Below the pieces are notes generated by a model. That model saw nothing but the letters and a program-made list of their open reading frames with translations, had not been told where the DNA came from and did not search any database. Shown one piece after another: positions 1 through 9,726 of a stretch of 64,000 bases of DNA (position 1 is the first letter of the stretch; every line of letters starts with the position of its first letter). Source of the stretch: an uncultured Candidatus Melainabacteria bacterium (GTDB lineage: Bacteria > Cyanobacteriota > Vampirovibrionia > Gastranaerophilales > Gastranaerophilaceae). The position numbers were made by a program, and so were the translations under genes. The stretch is from assembly GCA_934700385.1 (NCBI GenBank), contig CAKUXO010000010.1:1-64000 (forward strand), written 5' to 3'.

Positions 1-85
1 TAAAGAACATTTATTGTCCTACAAATGATGTCCTCTTTTAAGGGGGCAGATTATACCTGCCCAACGAAAGTGAACTCGTTTCGGG
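1..85 (-). other. Intergenic edge with hairpin and a possible start of a downstream gene
   Basis: This stretch follows the stop codon of the exported protein on the minus strand. It holds a GGGCAG/CTGCCC hairpin (about 42-61). At the very edge there is a minus-strand ATG at 10-8 preceded by AGGAC at a usable spacing. Only three codons would be inside the window, so a gene starting here is possible but not shown. No T-run follows the hairpin, so it is not a clear intrinsic terminator. Confidence 0.3.
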
Positions 86-1054
86 CTACTCTAAAACCTG
101 TCTTAAAATCAACCCATTAGTTGAAATATCGGCGTCAGAGTCGGTGTCGGAAAAGAGTATAGTTTGATTTAGAGCGTAATCATATCCCCAAAGCCCTAAG
201 AAAACTTTTTGATTATCTTTATCAAAAGTGTAGCAATTTAAAACAATTGTGTTTTCTCTTTCAGAGCTGAAGCCTAGGGGTTCAAAGTAATATTGATATT
301 TTTGCAATTCAAAATCTTGATAGTTTAAGTAATAGTTTTTAACTGCGTTATCAAAATTTTCAAGTTTTAAAGTGTAACCACTATTTGCGCCATCTGTTAA
401 AAAATGGATGTAAATGTTTGTTTTATAAATTCCATTTTGGGTTGAGCCGATTTTTTCTTTAATTAAAAGTTTTTTACTATCAGAACTCCAATCAACCAAA
501 GTTAAACTAGAAAAAAGGTTAGGATAGGTTTCTTTTGTTCCTGAAGATAAAATCGGATAGCGTTCTTTTTGCTTATGATTAAATTCTAAAACTCTTTTTA
601 TTTTTGTTTTTGAGGTGTCTAATTTTTCAACAAAAAATTCTGATGAAATTTGATTAACATCGGGTGAAAAATAAAACTTTGAATAAGCCGCATAACGGCA
701 ATCTTTGTCCATAATTAAATATGGGTTAGAATATAGATTTTTTTTAACGTCTGAAATATCAAATTCCCTTGAACCAACAGGATAATTGTATCTTTCAAAA
801 ATATAAAAAGGTTCAGGATAAAACTGGGTTTTAGTGCTTTTTTCAACCTTAAATTCGTGTTTTCTTTCTTCAAGAGGAACATTTTTTGCTTGTTCTTCCC
901 ATTCTTGCCTTGTTTCAACCATCTTCGGGAAACTTGGTTTTTCTTTCTTTTTTATGTGAAACATTTTTTTCACTTCAAAAGAAAAAGATGAATTTAGGTT
1001 TGAAACATAGAAAAATAAAAATAAGATAGATAATATTTTAATATGTTTTTTCAT
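86..1054 (-). CDS. Exported protein of unknown function
   Basis: I do not recognise this 322-residue protein. Residues 1-26 look like a Sec signal: MKKHIK, then a hydrophobic stretch, then SFSF. A basic segment follows (KKMFHIKKKEKP) and then a Tyr/Phe/Asp-rich, probably beta-rich body with recurring aromatic-Asp stretches, such as LVDWSSDSKKLLIKEK near residue 188, that resemble beta-propeller blades. The gene is last in a minus-strand operon, 4 nt behind the NarL-type regulator, so it may be a periplasmic output or sensor partner of that two-component system. The fold and the link to signalling are inference. Confidence 0.8.
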   Translation of the reverse strand: MKKHIKILSILFLFFYVSNLNSSFSFEVKKMFHIKKKEKPSFPKMVETRQEWEEQAKNVPLEERKHEFKVEKSTKTQFYPEPFYIFERYNYPVGSREFDISDVKKNLYSNPYLIMDKDCRYAAYSKFYFSPDVNQISSEFFVEKLDTSKTKIKRVLEFNHKQKERYPILSSGTKETYPNLFSSLTLVDWSSDSKKLLIKEKIGSTQNGIYKTNIYIHFLTDGANSGYTLKLENFDNAVKNYYLNYQDFELQKYQYYFEPLGFSSERENTIVLNCYTFDKDNQKVFLGLWGYDYALNQTILFSDTDSDADISTNGLILRQVLE

Positions 1055-1058
1055 TTAA

Positions 1059-1748
1059 TTAAACTAAACCTTCTTTAAGAGCAACAATTACCGCTTTTGT
1101 TCTATCTCTTAGATATAATTTTTGTAAGATATTATGAACGTGGGCTTTTGTTGTTGAAAGAGAAACAACAAGTTTTTGAGAAATTTCTTTGTTAGATAAG
1201 CCATCAACTATTAAAGCAAGAACTTCAAGCTCTTTTTTAGTTAAACCATATTTTTTATTAGCTTCTTTTTGAGATTTTGTAAGGGTTTTAGAATTTTCTT
1301 CTTCATTTTGAATGTTAGATAAAACAACTCTTGCAATTTGTGAATCAATCCAAGCGGCATGACTTGCAACGGTGTCAATGGCATTAACAAGGTTATCATA
1401 ATTAGAACCTTTCATAATATAGCCGTCTGCACCTGCTTTAAAAGCGGCAAAAATATCTTCTTTTTTATCTCTTGAAGTGAACATCAAAACAGCGCAATCT
1501 AGCTTTAATTCTTCTTTAATTTTTTTAGTTGCGCTTATGCCATCCATCTTAGGCAAGCCGATATCCATTAAAATCACATCAGGGTTATATTTTTGAGCTA
1601 ATAAAACACCTTCTTGACCATCTGAAGCCTGCGCTACAAGGTTAAAATGTTTTGTGTTTTCAATTTTTAAAGAAAGCCCAAGCCTTGTGAATTCGTGGTC
1701 TTCAACTAATAAAATGCTTACTTCTTTTTTATATTCATCATTCGTCAT
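1059..1748 (-). CDS. NarL/FixJ-family response regulator
   Basis: This is a 229-residue DNA-binding response regulator. The receiver domain covers about residues 10-130, with the acidic pocket VEDHE (E16/D17) and phospho-acceptor D62 in LMDIGLPKMDG. A T/S near residue 91 (FTSRD) and the lysine of YIMKGS complete the active site. The LuxR-type helix-turn-helix covers about residues 167-228 (LTKKELEVLALIVDGLSNKEI). Its start overlaps the stop of the upstream kinase by 4 nt, which implies translational coupling and a cognate kinase-regulator pair. Targets are unknown, but the exported protein directly downstream is a candidate partner. Confidence 0.95.
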   Translation of the reverse strand: MTNDEYKKEVSILLVEDHEFTRLGLSLKIENTKHFNLVAQASDGQEGVLLAQKYNPDVILMDIGLPKMDGISATKKIKEELKLDCAVLMFTSRDKKEDIFAAFKAGADGYIMKGSNYDNLVNAIDTVASHAAWIDSQIARVVLSNIQNEEENSKTLTKSQKEANKKYGLTKKELEVLALIVDGLSNKEISQKLVVSLSTTKAHVHNILQKLYLRDRTKAVIVALKEGLV

Positions 1749-3292
1749 AAAATTACCTTACAATCATTAATTGTGTTTTTTAATTCAAAAGTAAAACAAC
1801 AACCCTCGTTAAGTTTTGATTTTACTTGAATTTTTCCGTTGTGTGCTTCGATTATTTGTCTTGAAAGATATAACCCCAAGCCCGTTGAAGTAGAGCGTTT
1901 TTGATTAGAACCTTGTGAAAATCTGTTGAAAAGTTTTTCACAGTCTTCTTTTGATAAACCTACCCCGTTATCTATAACCTCAACTTTTAAATCGGAATTA
2001 TTTTTTTCTATTTTTATTTCTACAAAAGAACTTTTTTCAGAGTGTTTTATTGCATTTCCGATTAAATTAATTATAACACGTCTTATTTCATTTTTATCTG
2101 CATTAATGAAAATTTCTTCTTCATTTGTTGAAATTTTAAGTTCAATTTGAGCTTTTTGAGCTAGTGGATTAAGCTCAAAAACACATTCTTTAGCTAGTTT
2201 TACTATATCAAATTTTGTTTTACAAAGATAAGTTTTTCCTGCTTCATATCTATAAACTTCTAATAGGGTATTAACAAGCCCAAGCATATCTTCAGAGCTT
2301 TTTTTCATAACAGAAAAAAGTTTTGTTTGAGCCTCGTTAACTTCACCTAAAGATTTATCTAAAACAAAATCAAGCCCTGAAATTGTTGCTAAAAGCGGAG
2401 TTCTAAGGTCATGAGTTAAAGTTGCCATAAAGTCATCTCTAAGGCGCTCTGTTTCTTTTTGATAAGTACAATCTCTTATAACTGCCATAAAAAAGTTGTT
2501 TTCATCGTTTTCAATTTTAGCAATACTTATTTCAACGGGGATTTTAACATCTTTTTTATAATTAATTAAAATATAATTTCTTAAAAATATTGTTTTATTA
2601 AGATTTAAGTCGGCAATTGAAAAATTATTTTTTTCGCAAACTGTTAATTCAAAAAGATTTTTTGAAATTAAATCTTTTTTTTCTTGACCAAAAAGCCCAA
2701 TTGCCGCCTCATTTAAGTCAAGAATTTTTAAATTGTTATCAAAAAGAACAATGCCATCTGCGCAATTTGAAAAAATAGCGCTTAGTTTTAAATTAGCTTT
2801 TGAAAGCTCAAGAGTTCTTTTTGCAACAGTGTTTTCAAGGTTTTTTGAATAGTCTTCGAGTTTTTTGTTTGCTTCTTCTAAAAGGATTATTTTTTGATTA
2901 AGTTCTTTTTTTAGTCGGGTTTGGGTGAGGGCATTTTTGATGTTTATAATTAACTTATCATTATCCCAAGGTTTTTCTATATATTTAAAAATGCCTATTT
3001 CATTAATCGCACGAATTGCATTTTCTTTATCTGCATAACCTGTTAAAAGAATAGAAGAAACATCTTTTTGATATTTTTTAACTTTCTGTAAAAAATCAAT
3101 GCCATTCATTTGAGGCATAATAAAATCGCTGATTATTAAATCGACTTCATTTTTTTCTAAAAAATCGATTGCCAAAGTCGGGTCGTTAAAACAAACGACA
3201 TTACTAAACCCCTCTAGCCCTAAAAGCATAGAAAGGGTTTTTGTTACCATGGCTTCATCATCCACTATAACAATTTTACCCAACTTATCCAT
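1745..3292 (-). CDS. Soluble hybrid sensor kinase (REC-coiled coil-PAS-HisKA-HATPase)
   Basis: This 515-residue cytoplasmic kinase has no membrane segment. The N-terminal receiver domain is at about 1-120 with phospho-acceptor D56 (LIISDFIMPQMNG). A coiled coil follows at 122-170 and a PAS domain at about 170-282. The HisKA box carries H294 in THDLRTPL, and HATPase_c includes NLIGNAIKHSE, DNGVGLS and TGLGLYLSRQI. The receiver at the N-terminus means the kinase can itself be controlled by phosphorylation. It leads the operon and overlaps the NarL-type regulator by 4 nt. The gene on the other side is divergent, with promoters in the 160-bp gap. Confidence 0.93.
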   Translation of the reverse strand: MDKLGKIVIVDDEAMVTKTLSMLLGLEGFSNVVCFNDPTLAIDFLEKNEVDLIISDFIMPQMNGIDFLQKVKKYQKDVSSILLTGYADKENAIRAINEIGIFKYIEKPWDNDKLIINIKNALTQTRLKKELNQKIILLEEANKKLEDYSKNLENTVAKRTLELSKANLKLSAIFSNCADGIVLFDNNLKILDLNEAAIGLFGQEKKDLISKNLFELTVCEKNNFSIADLNLNKTIFLRNYILINYKKDVKIPVEISIAKIENDENNFFMAVIRDCTYQKETERLRDDFMATLTHDLRTPLLATISGLDFVLDKSLGEVNEAQTKLFSVMKKSSEDMLGLVNTLLEVYRYEAGKTYLCKTKFDIVKLAKECVFELNPLAQKAQIELKISTNEEEIFINADKNEIRRVIINLIGNAIKHSEKSSFVEIKIEKNNSDLKVEVIDNGVGLSKEDCEKLFNRFSQGSNQKRSTSTGLGLYLSRQIIEAHNGKIQVKSKLNEGCCFTFELKNTINDCKVIL

Positions 3293-3453
3293 AATAAAAA
3301 GATAAATTATTTTTTGAAATAATACAAATTGTTAACAAAAATACAAAAAACTTAAAATACATGGCAAATAATTTTATTCTCGTGTTTTATCATGGTAGTG
3401 TTACTTTGTGGAAATTTAAAAAATTATCTTTTGATGATTTTTTAGTGGGAAAA

Positions 3454-5880
3454 ATGAAACTAACATATAATAATTTAAATAGTTCGCAATACAAGGCGCC
3501 TGCAGTAAAAAAAGTTACTGCTTCAATCAAAAACCCCCAAAATAATCAATCTTTAAGTTTTAGAGGTGATGTTGCACAGGCATTTCAAAAAGTTGCCGTT
3601 CAAAAGGGCGGTCTTTCTAAAGGAATTGCAGGTTTTCAATATACCAACGCCGATAAACTAATTAACAACATTGATAATGTTTTAGGGGATAATTTCTTTA
3701 CAAAATCCCTTCAAAAAGCGGGAATTGATGTTCAAGCAAATGAGTTTTTTGTTAAGAACACAACATTTTTTGGAGATTTAAAAGATACAATAACCTATCC
3801 TTTCTTAAAAATGCCATTAGATGTTGCAAATAGCTTCCTAGGCTTTTTAGAAAAAACTCCTTTAAGTGGTGCTGCTCAAAAACTTTCTCAAACAAAAATT
3901 CTTTCTTCAAGAGCTCAACAAGCTCAACAAGAAAAAAGTTATGCTTTAGTTAGAGATTTATTAAATAAATATGCACCAAAAGCGGGCGAATTTGATATTA
4001 ACAAAACAACCGATACCTTCCAAAATCAAATAACATCAGGTATTACAAAAGTTGCAAAAAATTATAATACTAGAGATGAAAGAACTCTTAACAGAATGAC
4101 TACTTCAACAGTTAGTGCTATTTATTCTGCTCATGATTTCTATAATATCTCTATGCTTCAAAAAGACGACAAAAAAGAAGCTCAAAAGGCTGAAAAATCT
4201 CGTTTTAAACAAGAAATGACAAGAATGGCGCTAAGCGCAAGTATTACTTTCTTAACCTTAGGTGTTCTTGATAAATATGTTAAAAAGAATGTATGGCTTA
4301 ACGCTACTGTTATTGCTTTAAGTGCTTTAATTTCTGAAGTTGGTTCAAGACTTGTTAATGGCACACCATTACATCCTTTAACACCTGATGAAGCAGCTAA
4401 TTATACTAAAAAGACTTTGAAAGATAGAGTCTTAAAAAATAAAGAAGCTCAAAAAACAGAAACTAAAAAAGAAGAAAATACTTCTAAACCTCAAGAAAAT
4501 AAAAATGTTAACTTTAAAAGCAATATGATTAAAGATAACGAAGCAATTGTTTTTAATCAGTTTGCTCAAAAAGACGGCACTTTTAAATCTCTAAATCGTC
4601 TAAAATCTTCTGAAGCACAAGAAAAACCAGAAGTAAAAGAAGAAAACAAGAATGAAAAAGCGCCAACAGGTAAAAAACGTTCTCTTAAAAAGGCCCTAGG
4701 TTATGCTTTCTTAGGTGCATCTTCAGCATATTTACTATCTAACTTAATGAAAGGTAAATATAGCGCACAAGTTTTAACTAAAAAATGGTATAATAATTTT
4801 TCAAGCGGAATTAATGATTTCATAAGTAAAGATGAAAAATTAAATATTGCCACAATGACTGGCTTTGATGAAATCAAAGACAAGAAAACTAAAATGGCTT
4901 ATAAGAGCGGATTTTTAAAAGAAAAACTTACAACAAGAAAACAAACCGTTAATTTAAACGACTTATTATCTCAAATTGATACCTTAAAAGAAACTCAACA
5001 AGGCAAAGAAATTGAGCCTATTTTAGATACATATAAAAAACACATTGAAGCTCTTTTGAATAATGGTAAAAGCACAGTTGACACAAGATCTGATAGAGTA
5101 TTAATTTCAGGTTTATATAGTGGCTTTACAAAAATCTTCAAAACTGTTTATCAAATTTTCTCTGCCCCAGGGGCGCTTATTAATGGCGTTATAGACAACA
5201 CTCTTTTCAAAAATTCAGATAAAGCATATAAAAAAGTTGATTCAAAATTAAACGCAAGCCTTGGTCAATATAAAAAAGAAGTTGGCGGATTAAACGAAAT
5301 CTTCAAAAAATATGAAAATAATCCTAAAAAAGCAGTTGAACAAATTAAAAATAGAACAAGAAAATTTGAAACAAGCTCTGAAACAGGTGAACTTGCAAAC
5401 ATTTCTCGTACAATGGTTACTGCAATTTCAACATATTTCTTTGTAAACGATTATACAAATAAAGTTTTAATTGAATCAGGCGGAAAAGGCGTTAAAGAAG
5501 CTCATGAAGAAAGAAATGAAAGAATTGCACATAAACTTTCTAACTTTATCTTCAATGGTACTTTGATGAACCTATTTAACTCAGTATTCAAAACACCTTT
5601 AAATAGCAGCTTATTCAATGCCGCAGTTATTGCAGGTGCAACTGAAACAACAAATGAATTCTTAGTTAGAAAATCAATCTGTCAACCGATAGGTAAAAAA
5701 CATTCTAAACAAGAAATTGTTGATTATGAAGAAGCACAACTTCAAAAGAAAGGCTTTATGGGTGCTTGGTCTAGATTATTCAGAAAAATTACAGGTAAGA
5801 AAACTCTAAGCCAAAAAGCCGGAACAAATGTAAATAAAAATCAAAATAATAATCAAGACAACACGAAAAAAGTTAAATAA
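3454..5880 (+). CDS. Large protein of unknown function with an N-terminal SFxG motif
   Basis: I do not recognise this protein. The chosen start is the ATG at 3454, preceded by GTGGGA. It gives a Lys/Asn-rich N-terminus (MKLTYNNLNSSQYKAP) like other proteins here, whereas the earlier in-frame ATG at 3361 would add an unusual aromatic 31-residue leader. About 808 residues. The disordered N-terminus ends in SLSFRGD and is followed by helical segments. Hydrophobic stretches near 280-320, 445-460 and 715-760 could be membrane-associated. A Lys/Glu-rich linker (about 335-435) contains a second motif, NVNFKS. The N-terminal pattern recurs in the genes at 12.2, 25.7 and 37.3 kb. No catalytic motif is visible. 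Confidence 0.85.
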   Translation: MKLTYNNLNSSQYKAPAVKKVTASIKNPQNNQSLSFRGDVAQAFQKVAVQKGGLSKGIAGFQYTNADKLINNIDNVLGDNFFTKSLQKAGIDVQANEFFVKNTTFFGDLKDTITYPFLKMPLDVANSFLGFLEKTPLSGAAQKLSQTKILSSRAQQAQQEKSYALVRDLLNKYAPKAGEFDINKTTDTFQNQITSGITKVAKNYNTRDERTLNRMTTSTVSAIYSAHDFYNISMLQKDDKKEAQKAEKSRFKQEMTRMALSASITFLTLGVLDKYVKKNVWLNATVIALSALISEVGSRLVNGTPLHPLTPDEAANYTKKTLKDRVLKNKEAQKTETKKEENTSKPQENKNVNFKSNMIKDNEAIVFNQFAQKDGTFKSLNRLKSSEAQEKPEVKEENKNEKAPTGKKRSLKKALGYAFLGASSAYLLSNLMKGKYSAQVLTKKWYNNFSSGINDFISKDEKLNIATMTGFDEIKDKKTKMAYKSGFLKEKLTTRKQTVNLNDLLSQIDTLKETQQGKEIEPILDTYKKHIEALLNNGKSTVDTRSDRVLISGLYSGFTKIFKTVYQIFSAPGALINGVIDNTLFKNSDKAYKKVDSKLNASLGQYKKEVGGLNEIFKKYENNPKKAVEQIKNRTRKFETSSETGELANISRTMVTAISTYFFVNDYTNKVLIESGGKGVKEAHEERNERIAHKLSNFIFNGTLMNLFNSVFKTPLNSSLFNAAVIAGATETTNEFLVRKSICQPIGKKHSKQEIVDYEEAQLQKKGFMGAWSRLFRKITGKKTLSQKAGTNVNKNQNNNQDNTKKVK

Positions 5881-5933
5881 TTATTTTTATGGTAAAATTG
5901 CAACTATAGAATAGTTAAAGAGAGTAAAAAATT

Positions 5934-8150
5934 ATGACAATTACAAAAAGTCTTGAAGATATGCTTAAGGAAAGTGTTGAAAAAAACACTCCTGAAAGCA
6001 TTAAAGCAGATAAAATTTTCAATTATGACGACAAAAATAAGTTCACATTTAAGTTAACAAAAGAACTGGTTGAAAAATTAAATCTTGAAACATGGTTTAA
6101 AGGTTATAAAAAAGAAGCCCTTGTTTCAACAGCAGGTATTAGAGGACCTCAAAACATCGTTTTTCCTCATGATACTCGTTTCCCAATTAACACTTTAGGA
6201 ATAACCTTAGCAACATTAGCAAAAGCTCTTGTTTTAAAAGAAAAATATGAAAATAAAGAGCTTGTTAAATTAGTTGGTTGTGAAGTTAGATATAATTCTA
6301 AAACATATCTTGATATAATAGCTAGAATTCAAGCTGCGCTTGGAATTAGAACCCTAACACCATTAAATCGTCAAACAATTCCTATTTGGCTTGCTTCATT
6401 TTTAGCTTTTAAATTAGACCTTGTTGGGGCTGAATATATAACAAGTTCACACGGCATTTCAGTTAAAAACGCTACAAAAGATTTAAACAATCAAGGTTCT
6501 CAATTCTTACCGGATGAAAGTATTGAATTTGTTAATAAAATCGAAGAAATTTTAAACGAAGTAAAAGAAAAAGGATTTTATGAAATCGAGTTTTCATCTT
6601 CAAATGATGAATTAATTGATGAAAAAACAATGGATAAATTAAATAACGGCATTGATTTATATACAGAATATTTGAAAAATGGCGTTGCAAATGAAAGAAA
6701 TATAAAAGCAATTAAAAATTGCAAAAATAAAATCATAATCGATTCTGTTGGCGGTTGCGCTTATAACACATTATCTAAAATTTTAAAAAAATTAGAAATC
6801 GAAAATTCTTTTGATTGGTTTAATAAAGAAGAAGACCCATTTTTCCATGGCATTGGAAAAGATATTAAAAAAGATAAAAATGGAAAAGAAGTTTTTTATG
6901 ATTGGTCTTTAGATGTTACTGTTTTAGCTAAAGATGAAAACGGTAAGGAATATTTCCCTGTTGTAAATTCACTTAAATATGATGAAAAATTAAAAAACTA
7001 TCCACTAAATACTGTTGTTTTAATTACAGACCCTGACCATGACAGATTAAACATCGTTCAAGTTGTTTCAAAAGATGAAAGACAAATTGTTGAAAAAGCC
7101 GGAGTAGATTATATTGAGCTTGATAGCGACAGACTTCTTTGTATTTTTAGCGCAAACCAATCTTTCTTAATGATTATGGATTTTTGGAATAATTCTTTAG
7201 AAAAAAATTCAAACTCTGAATATTTTGCAATTAAAACAACAGCAAGTTCAAAATCTTGGGATGAATGGGCAAAAGCAAAAGGCATTAAAGTAATTAATAC
7301 TCCTGTTGGTTTTAAAGAAATTGCAGGCGCAATTAAAAAAATTGAAGCTCAATATGAAAAAAATGTTGAAAACATAACAATTTATGATGTATTTAATAAA
7401 AAAGTTGAACTGGGTTCTAACCCTAGAATGATTTTCGGGGGCGAAGAATCAGGCGGTATGATTATTGGGGCAATTGAGCCTGTTAAATCTTTAAATGGAA
7501 GAATTGCTCTTGCTATGAGAGAAAAATCAGCAACAGAAGCAATTATTGTTGCAAGTGCTTTAATTTCTTCAATAGAAACCTCTTTGGCTCAACATTTACA
7601 AAAAATTTATGATGAAAACAATATTATTTCAAGATTTGATACAAGGGTTGATATTGCTTATTATAATGAATCTGAACCTGATATCGATAAATTAAAAGAA
7701 GCAAAAGTTTTAGGTGAAGCAAAAAGAACCAAAAACGATATCTTCTATCTTGCTTTAGCAATTGCAAAATATGAAGGTAAAATCAATCTTGAAAATGTTA
7801 AAGAAATCTTATCTTCAACTTTTAAAGAATTAGATTTTTCAAATCTTCAAGACGTTATTTTTGTTGGAGATGGAACTTATCTTGATTTTTCAGATAAATT
7901 TGTTGAAATAAGACCATCTGGAACAGATGCTAAAACAAAAGCATACGCTGGTGGTAAAAATAAAAAACTTTTAATTGATTTTGCAAATGTTTTAGGCAAC
8001 TATTCAGGTGAATTAAATGAAACATATAAAAAGTTCATTAGCCCAGAATATGTTGAAAATTGTAAAGAAAATTCTTTCAAAATTTATGAAAAATATTCTC
8101 ATAAAGACGAGGACGAAAGAAAATTTCAAATTCCAAACTACACATTTTAA
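5934..8150 (+). CDS. Phosphohexomutase (phosphoglucomutase/phosphomannomutase family)
   Basis: This 738-residue alpha-D-phosphohexomutase interconverts hexose 1- and 6-phosphates in the cytoplasm. The order of motifs fits the family. The substrate entry TAGIRGP is near residue 64, and the phosphoserine loop is TSSHGIS with S172 as the likely catalytic serine. The metal loop DPDHDR is at 366-371, the sugar-binding loop GGEESGG starts at 502, and the phosphate-binding RPSGT is at 660-664. The serine loop differs from the usual TASHNP, lacking the Asn-Pro. The protein is longer than the typical 450-600 residues. It has a GAGAG-type ribosome site and lies 23 nt upstream of lysS, probably in one transcript. 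Substrate preference cannot be read from the sequence. Confidence 0.92.
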   Translation: MTITKSLEDMLKESVEKNTPESIKADKIFNYDDKNKFTFKLTKELVEKLNLETWFKGYKKEALVSTAGIRGPQNIVFPHDTRFPINTLGITLATLAKALVLKEKYENKELVKLVGCEVRYNSKTYLDIIARIQAALGIRTLTPLNRQTIPIWLASFLAFKLDLVGAEYITSSHGISVKNATKDLNNQGSQFLPDESIEFVNKIEEILNEVKEKGFYEIEFSSSNDELIDEKTMDKLNNGIDLYTEYLKNGVANERNIKAIKNCKNKIIIDSVGGCAYNTLSKILKKLEIENSFDWFNKEEDPFFHGIGKDIKKDKNGKEVFYDWSLDVTVLAKDENGKEYFPVVNSLKYDEKLKNYPLNTVVLITDPDHDRLNIVQVVSKDERQIVEKAGVDYIELDSDRLLCIFSANQSFLMIMDFWNNSLEKNSNSEYFAIKTTASSKSWDEWAKAKGIKVINTPVGFKEIAGAIKKIEAQYEKNVENITIYDVFNKKVELGSNPRMIFGGEESGGMIIGAIEPVKSLNGRIALAMREKSATEAIIVASALISSIETSLAQHLQKIYDENNIISRFDTRVDIAYYNESEPDIDKLKEAKVLGEAKRTKNDIFYLALAIAKYEGKINLENVKEILSSTFKELDFSNLQDVIFVGDGTYLDFSDKFVEIRPSGTDAKTKAYAGGKNKKLLIDFANVLGNYSGELNETYKKFISPEYVENCKENSFKIYEKYSHKDEDERKFQIPNYTF

Positions 8151-8173
8151 TTTACACAAGGAGAAATATATAA

Positions 8174-9661
8174 ATGGAAGCGAATACGAGTTCATCTCAA
8201 AGCATTAGAGAAGGAAGAATTCAAAAACTGACAGATTTAATTGATATGGGAGTTAATCCATATCCTTATACGTTTGATAAAACAGCAAATGCGCAAACTT
8301 TGCAAGAAAAATATAAAAATCTTGAATCAGGAGTTGAAACCGAAGATGTTTATTCTGTGGCTGGACGTGTTATGGCGATTAGAAATACCGGCATGTTTAT
8401 CGATTTAGCTGATTCAACAGGAAAAATTCAAATTTTTTCACATAAACAAAATCTGCCTGAAGATAAAATGAAACTTTTAAAATTGATTGACGTAGGCGAT
8501 ATTGTTGGTTTTACAGGTTCAATCAGAAGAACTCCAAGAGGCGAACTATCAATTAAAACAACAGATTTAAAATTATTATCTAAATCATTGTTGCCACTTC
8601 CTGAAAAATTCCATGGTTTAACAGATGTTGAAGTGCGCTATCGTCAAAGATATCTTGATATGATTGTTAATCCTGAAGTTAGAGAAACTTTCAAAAAAAG
8701 AAGTTTAATCATACAAAAAATAAGAGAATTTTTAGCTCGTGATGGCTTTATGGAAGTTGAAACTCCAACACTTCAAACAACCGCATCAGGCGCTAATGCT
8801 CGTCCGTTTTTCACTCATCATAACGCTCTTGAAATGGATTTAACTTTAAGAATTGCTCTTGAATTATATCTAAAAAGATTAATTGTTGGCGGCGTTTCAG
8901 AACGTGTTTTTGAAATCGGTAAATGTTTTAGAAACGAAGGAATTGACACTCGCCACAATCCTGAATTTACTATGATTGAGTTATATCAAGCATACGCAGA
9001 TTATAATGATATGATGACTTTAACTGAAAATATGGTAGCTTATGTTGCTCAAGAAGTTTTAGGCACAACAAAAATTAAATATGGCGAAAATGAAATCGAC
9101 TTAACTCCACCTTGGGATAGAAAAACAATGCTTGGTTCAATTAAAGAAGCAACAGGCATAGATTTTCTTGAAGTTTATAGCGCAGATGAAGCAAGAAAAC
9201 TTGCTCAATCAATCAATGTTCATGTTGATGAAAACTTAAACTGGGGTCAAATTGTTGAAGCTGTATTTGAAGAAAAAATCGAGCCAAGTTTAATTCAACC
9301 ATGCCACATTATCGACTATCCTCGTGAAATTTCACCTTTAGCAAAAGTTCATAGAGATAATGACCGCTTAACAGAACGTTTTGAAACTCGTGTTAATGGT
9401 TGGGAAATTGCTAATGCGTTTTCTGAACTTTCAGACCCAATTGATCAACGTCATAGATTTGAAGCACAAGCGCTTGCAAAAGCAAACGGGGACGAAGAAG
9501 CGATGGAAATTGATGAAGACTTCATTAATGCCCTTGAATACGGTATGCCACCAACAGGCGGTATGGGAATGGGTATTGATAGATTGGTTATGCTTTTAAC
9601 TGATTCACCTTCAATCCGTGATGTAATTGCATTTCCGACTATGCGACAAATTAATAAATAA
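8174..9661 (+). CDS. lysS: Lysyl-tRNA synthetase, class II
   Basis: This enzyme charges tRNA-Lys with lysine using ATP. The length of 495 residues is typical for bacterial LysRS-II. An N-terminal OB-fold anticodon-binding domain (about 60-150, VAGRVMAIRNTGMFIDLAD) precedes the class II core. Motif 2 is FRNEGIDTRHNPEFTMIE, and motif 3 is GMGMGIDRLVMLL near the C-terminus. The ATG is preceded by AAGGAG. A strong terminator follows directly, closing the unit with the phosphohexomutase. Confidence 0.98.
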   Translation: MEANTSSSQSIREGRIQKLTDLIDMGVNPYPYTFDKTANAQTLQEKYKNLESGVETEDVYSVAGRVMAIRNTGMFIDLADSTGKIQIFSHKQNLPEDKMKLLKLIDVGDIVGFTGSIRRTPRGELSIKTTDLKLLSKSLLPLPEKFHGLTDVEVRYRQRYLDMIVNPEVRETFKKRSLIIQKIREFLARDGFMEVETPTLQTTASGANARPFFTHHNALEMDLTLRIALELYLKRLIVGGVSERVFEIGKCFRNEGIDTRHNPEFTMIELYQAYADYNDMMTLTENMVAYVAQEVLGTTKIKYGENEIDLTPPWDRKTMLGSIKEATGIDFLEVYSADEARKLAQSINVHVDENLNWGQIVEAVFEEKIEPSLIQPCHIIDYPREISPLAKVHRDNDRLTERFETRVNGWEIANAFSELSDPIDQRHRFEAQALAKANGDEEAMEIDEDFINALEYGMPPTGGMGMGIDRLVMLLTDSPSIRDVIAFPTMRQINK

Positions 9662-9664
9662 TTT

Positions 9665-9684
9665 AAGGGGCGAAAGCCCCTTTT
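9665..9684 (+). terminator. Intrinsic terminator of lysS
   Basis: The sequence is AAGGGGCGAAAGCCCCTTTT, with a GC stem closed by a GAAA-type loop and followed by T residues, 3 nt past the lysS stop. Confidence 0.9.
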
Positions 9685-9691
9685 AAAATAC

Positions 9692-9720
9692 TTGACGTAT
9701 GATTTTGGTTGATGTATTAT
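9692..9720 (+). promoter_or_regulatory. Sigma-70-type promoter for the tRNA-Leu transcript
   Basis: A -35 box TTGACG (9692-9697), a 17-bp spacer and a -10 box TATTAT (9715-9720) form a near-consensus promoter. Transcription would start about 9727, some 124 nt before the mature tRNA. Confidence 0.75.
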
Positions 9721-9726
9721 AAAAAA

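Noticed and set aside
3361..3453. Earlier ATG at 3361 as the start of the large unknown protein
   Set aside because: It adds an aromatic leader unlike related N-termini. The ATG at 3454 gives the lineage-type MKLTYNN start with GGGA upstream.
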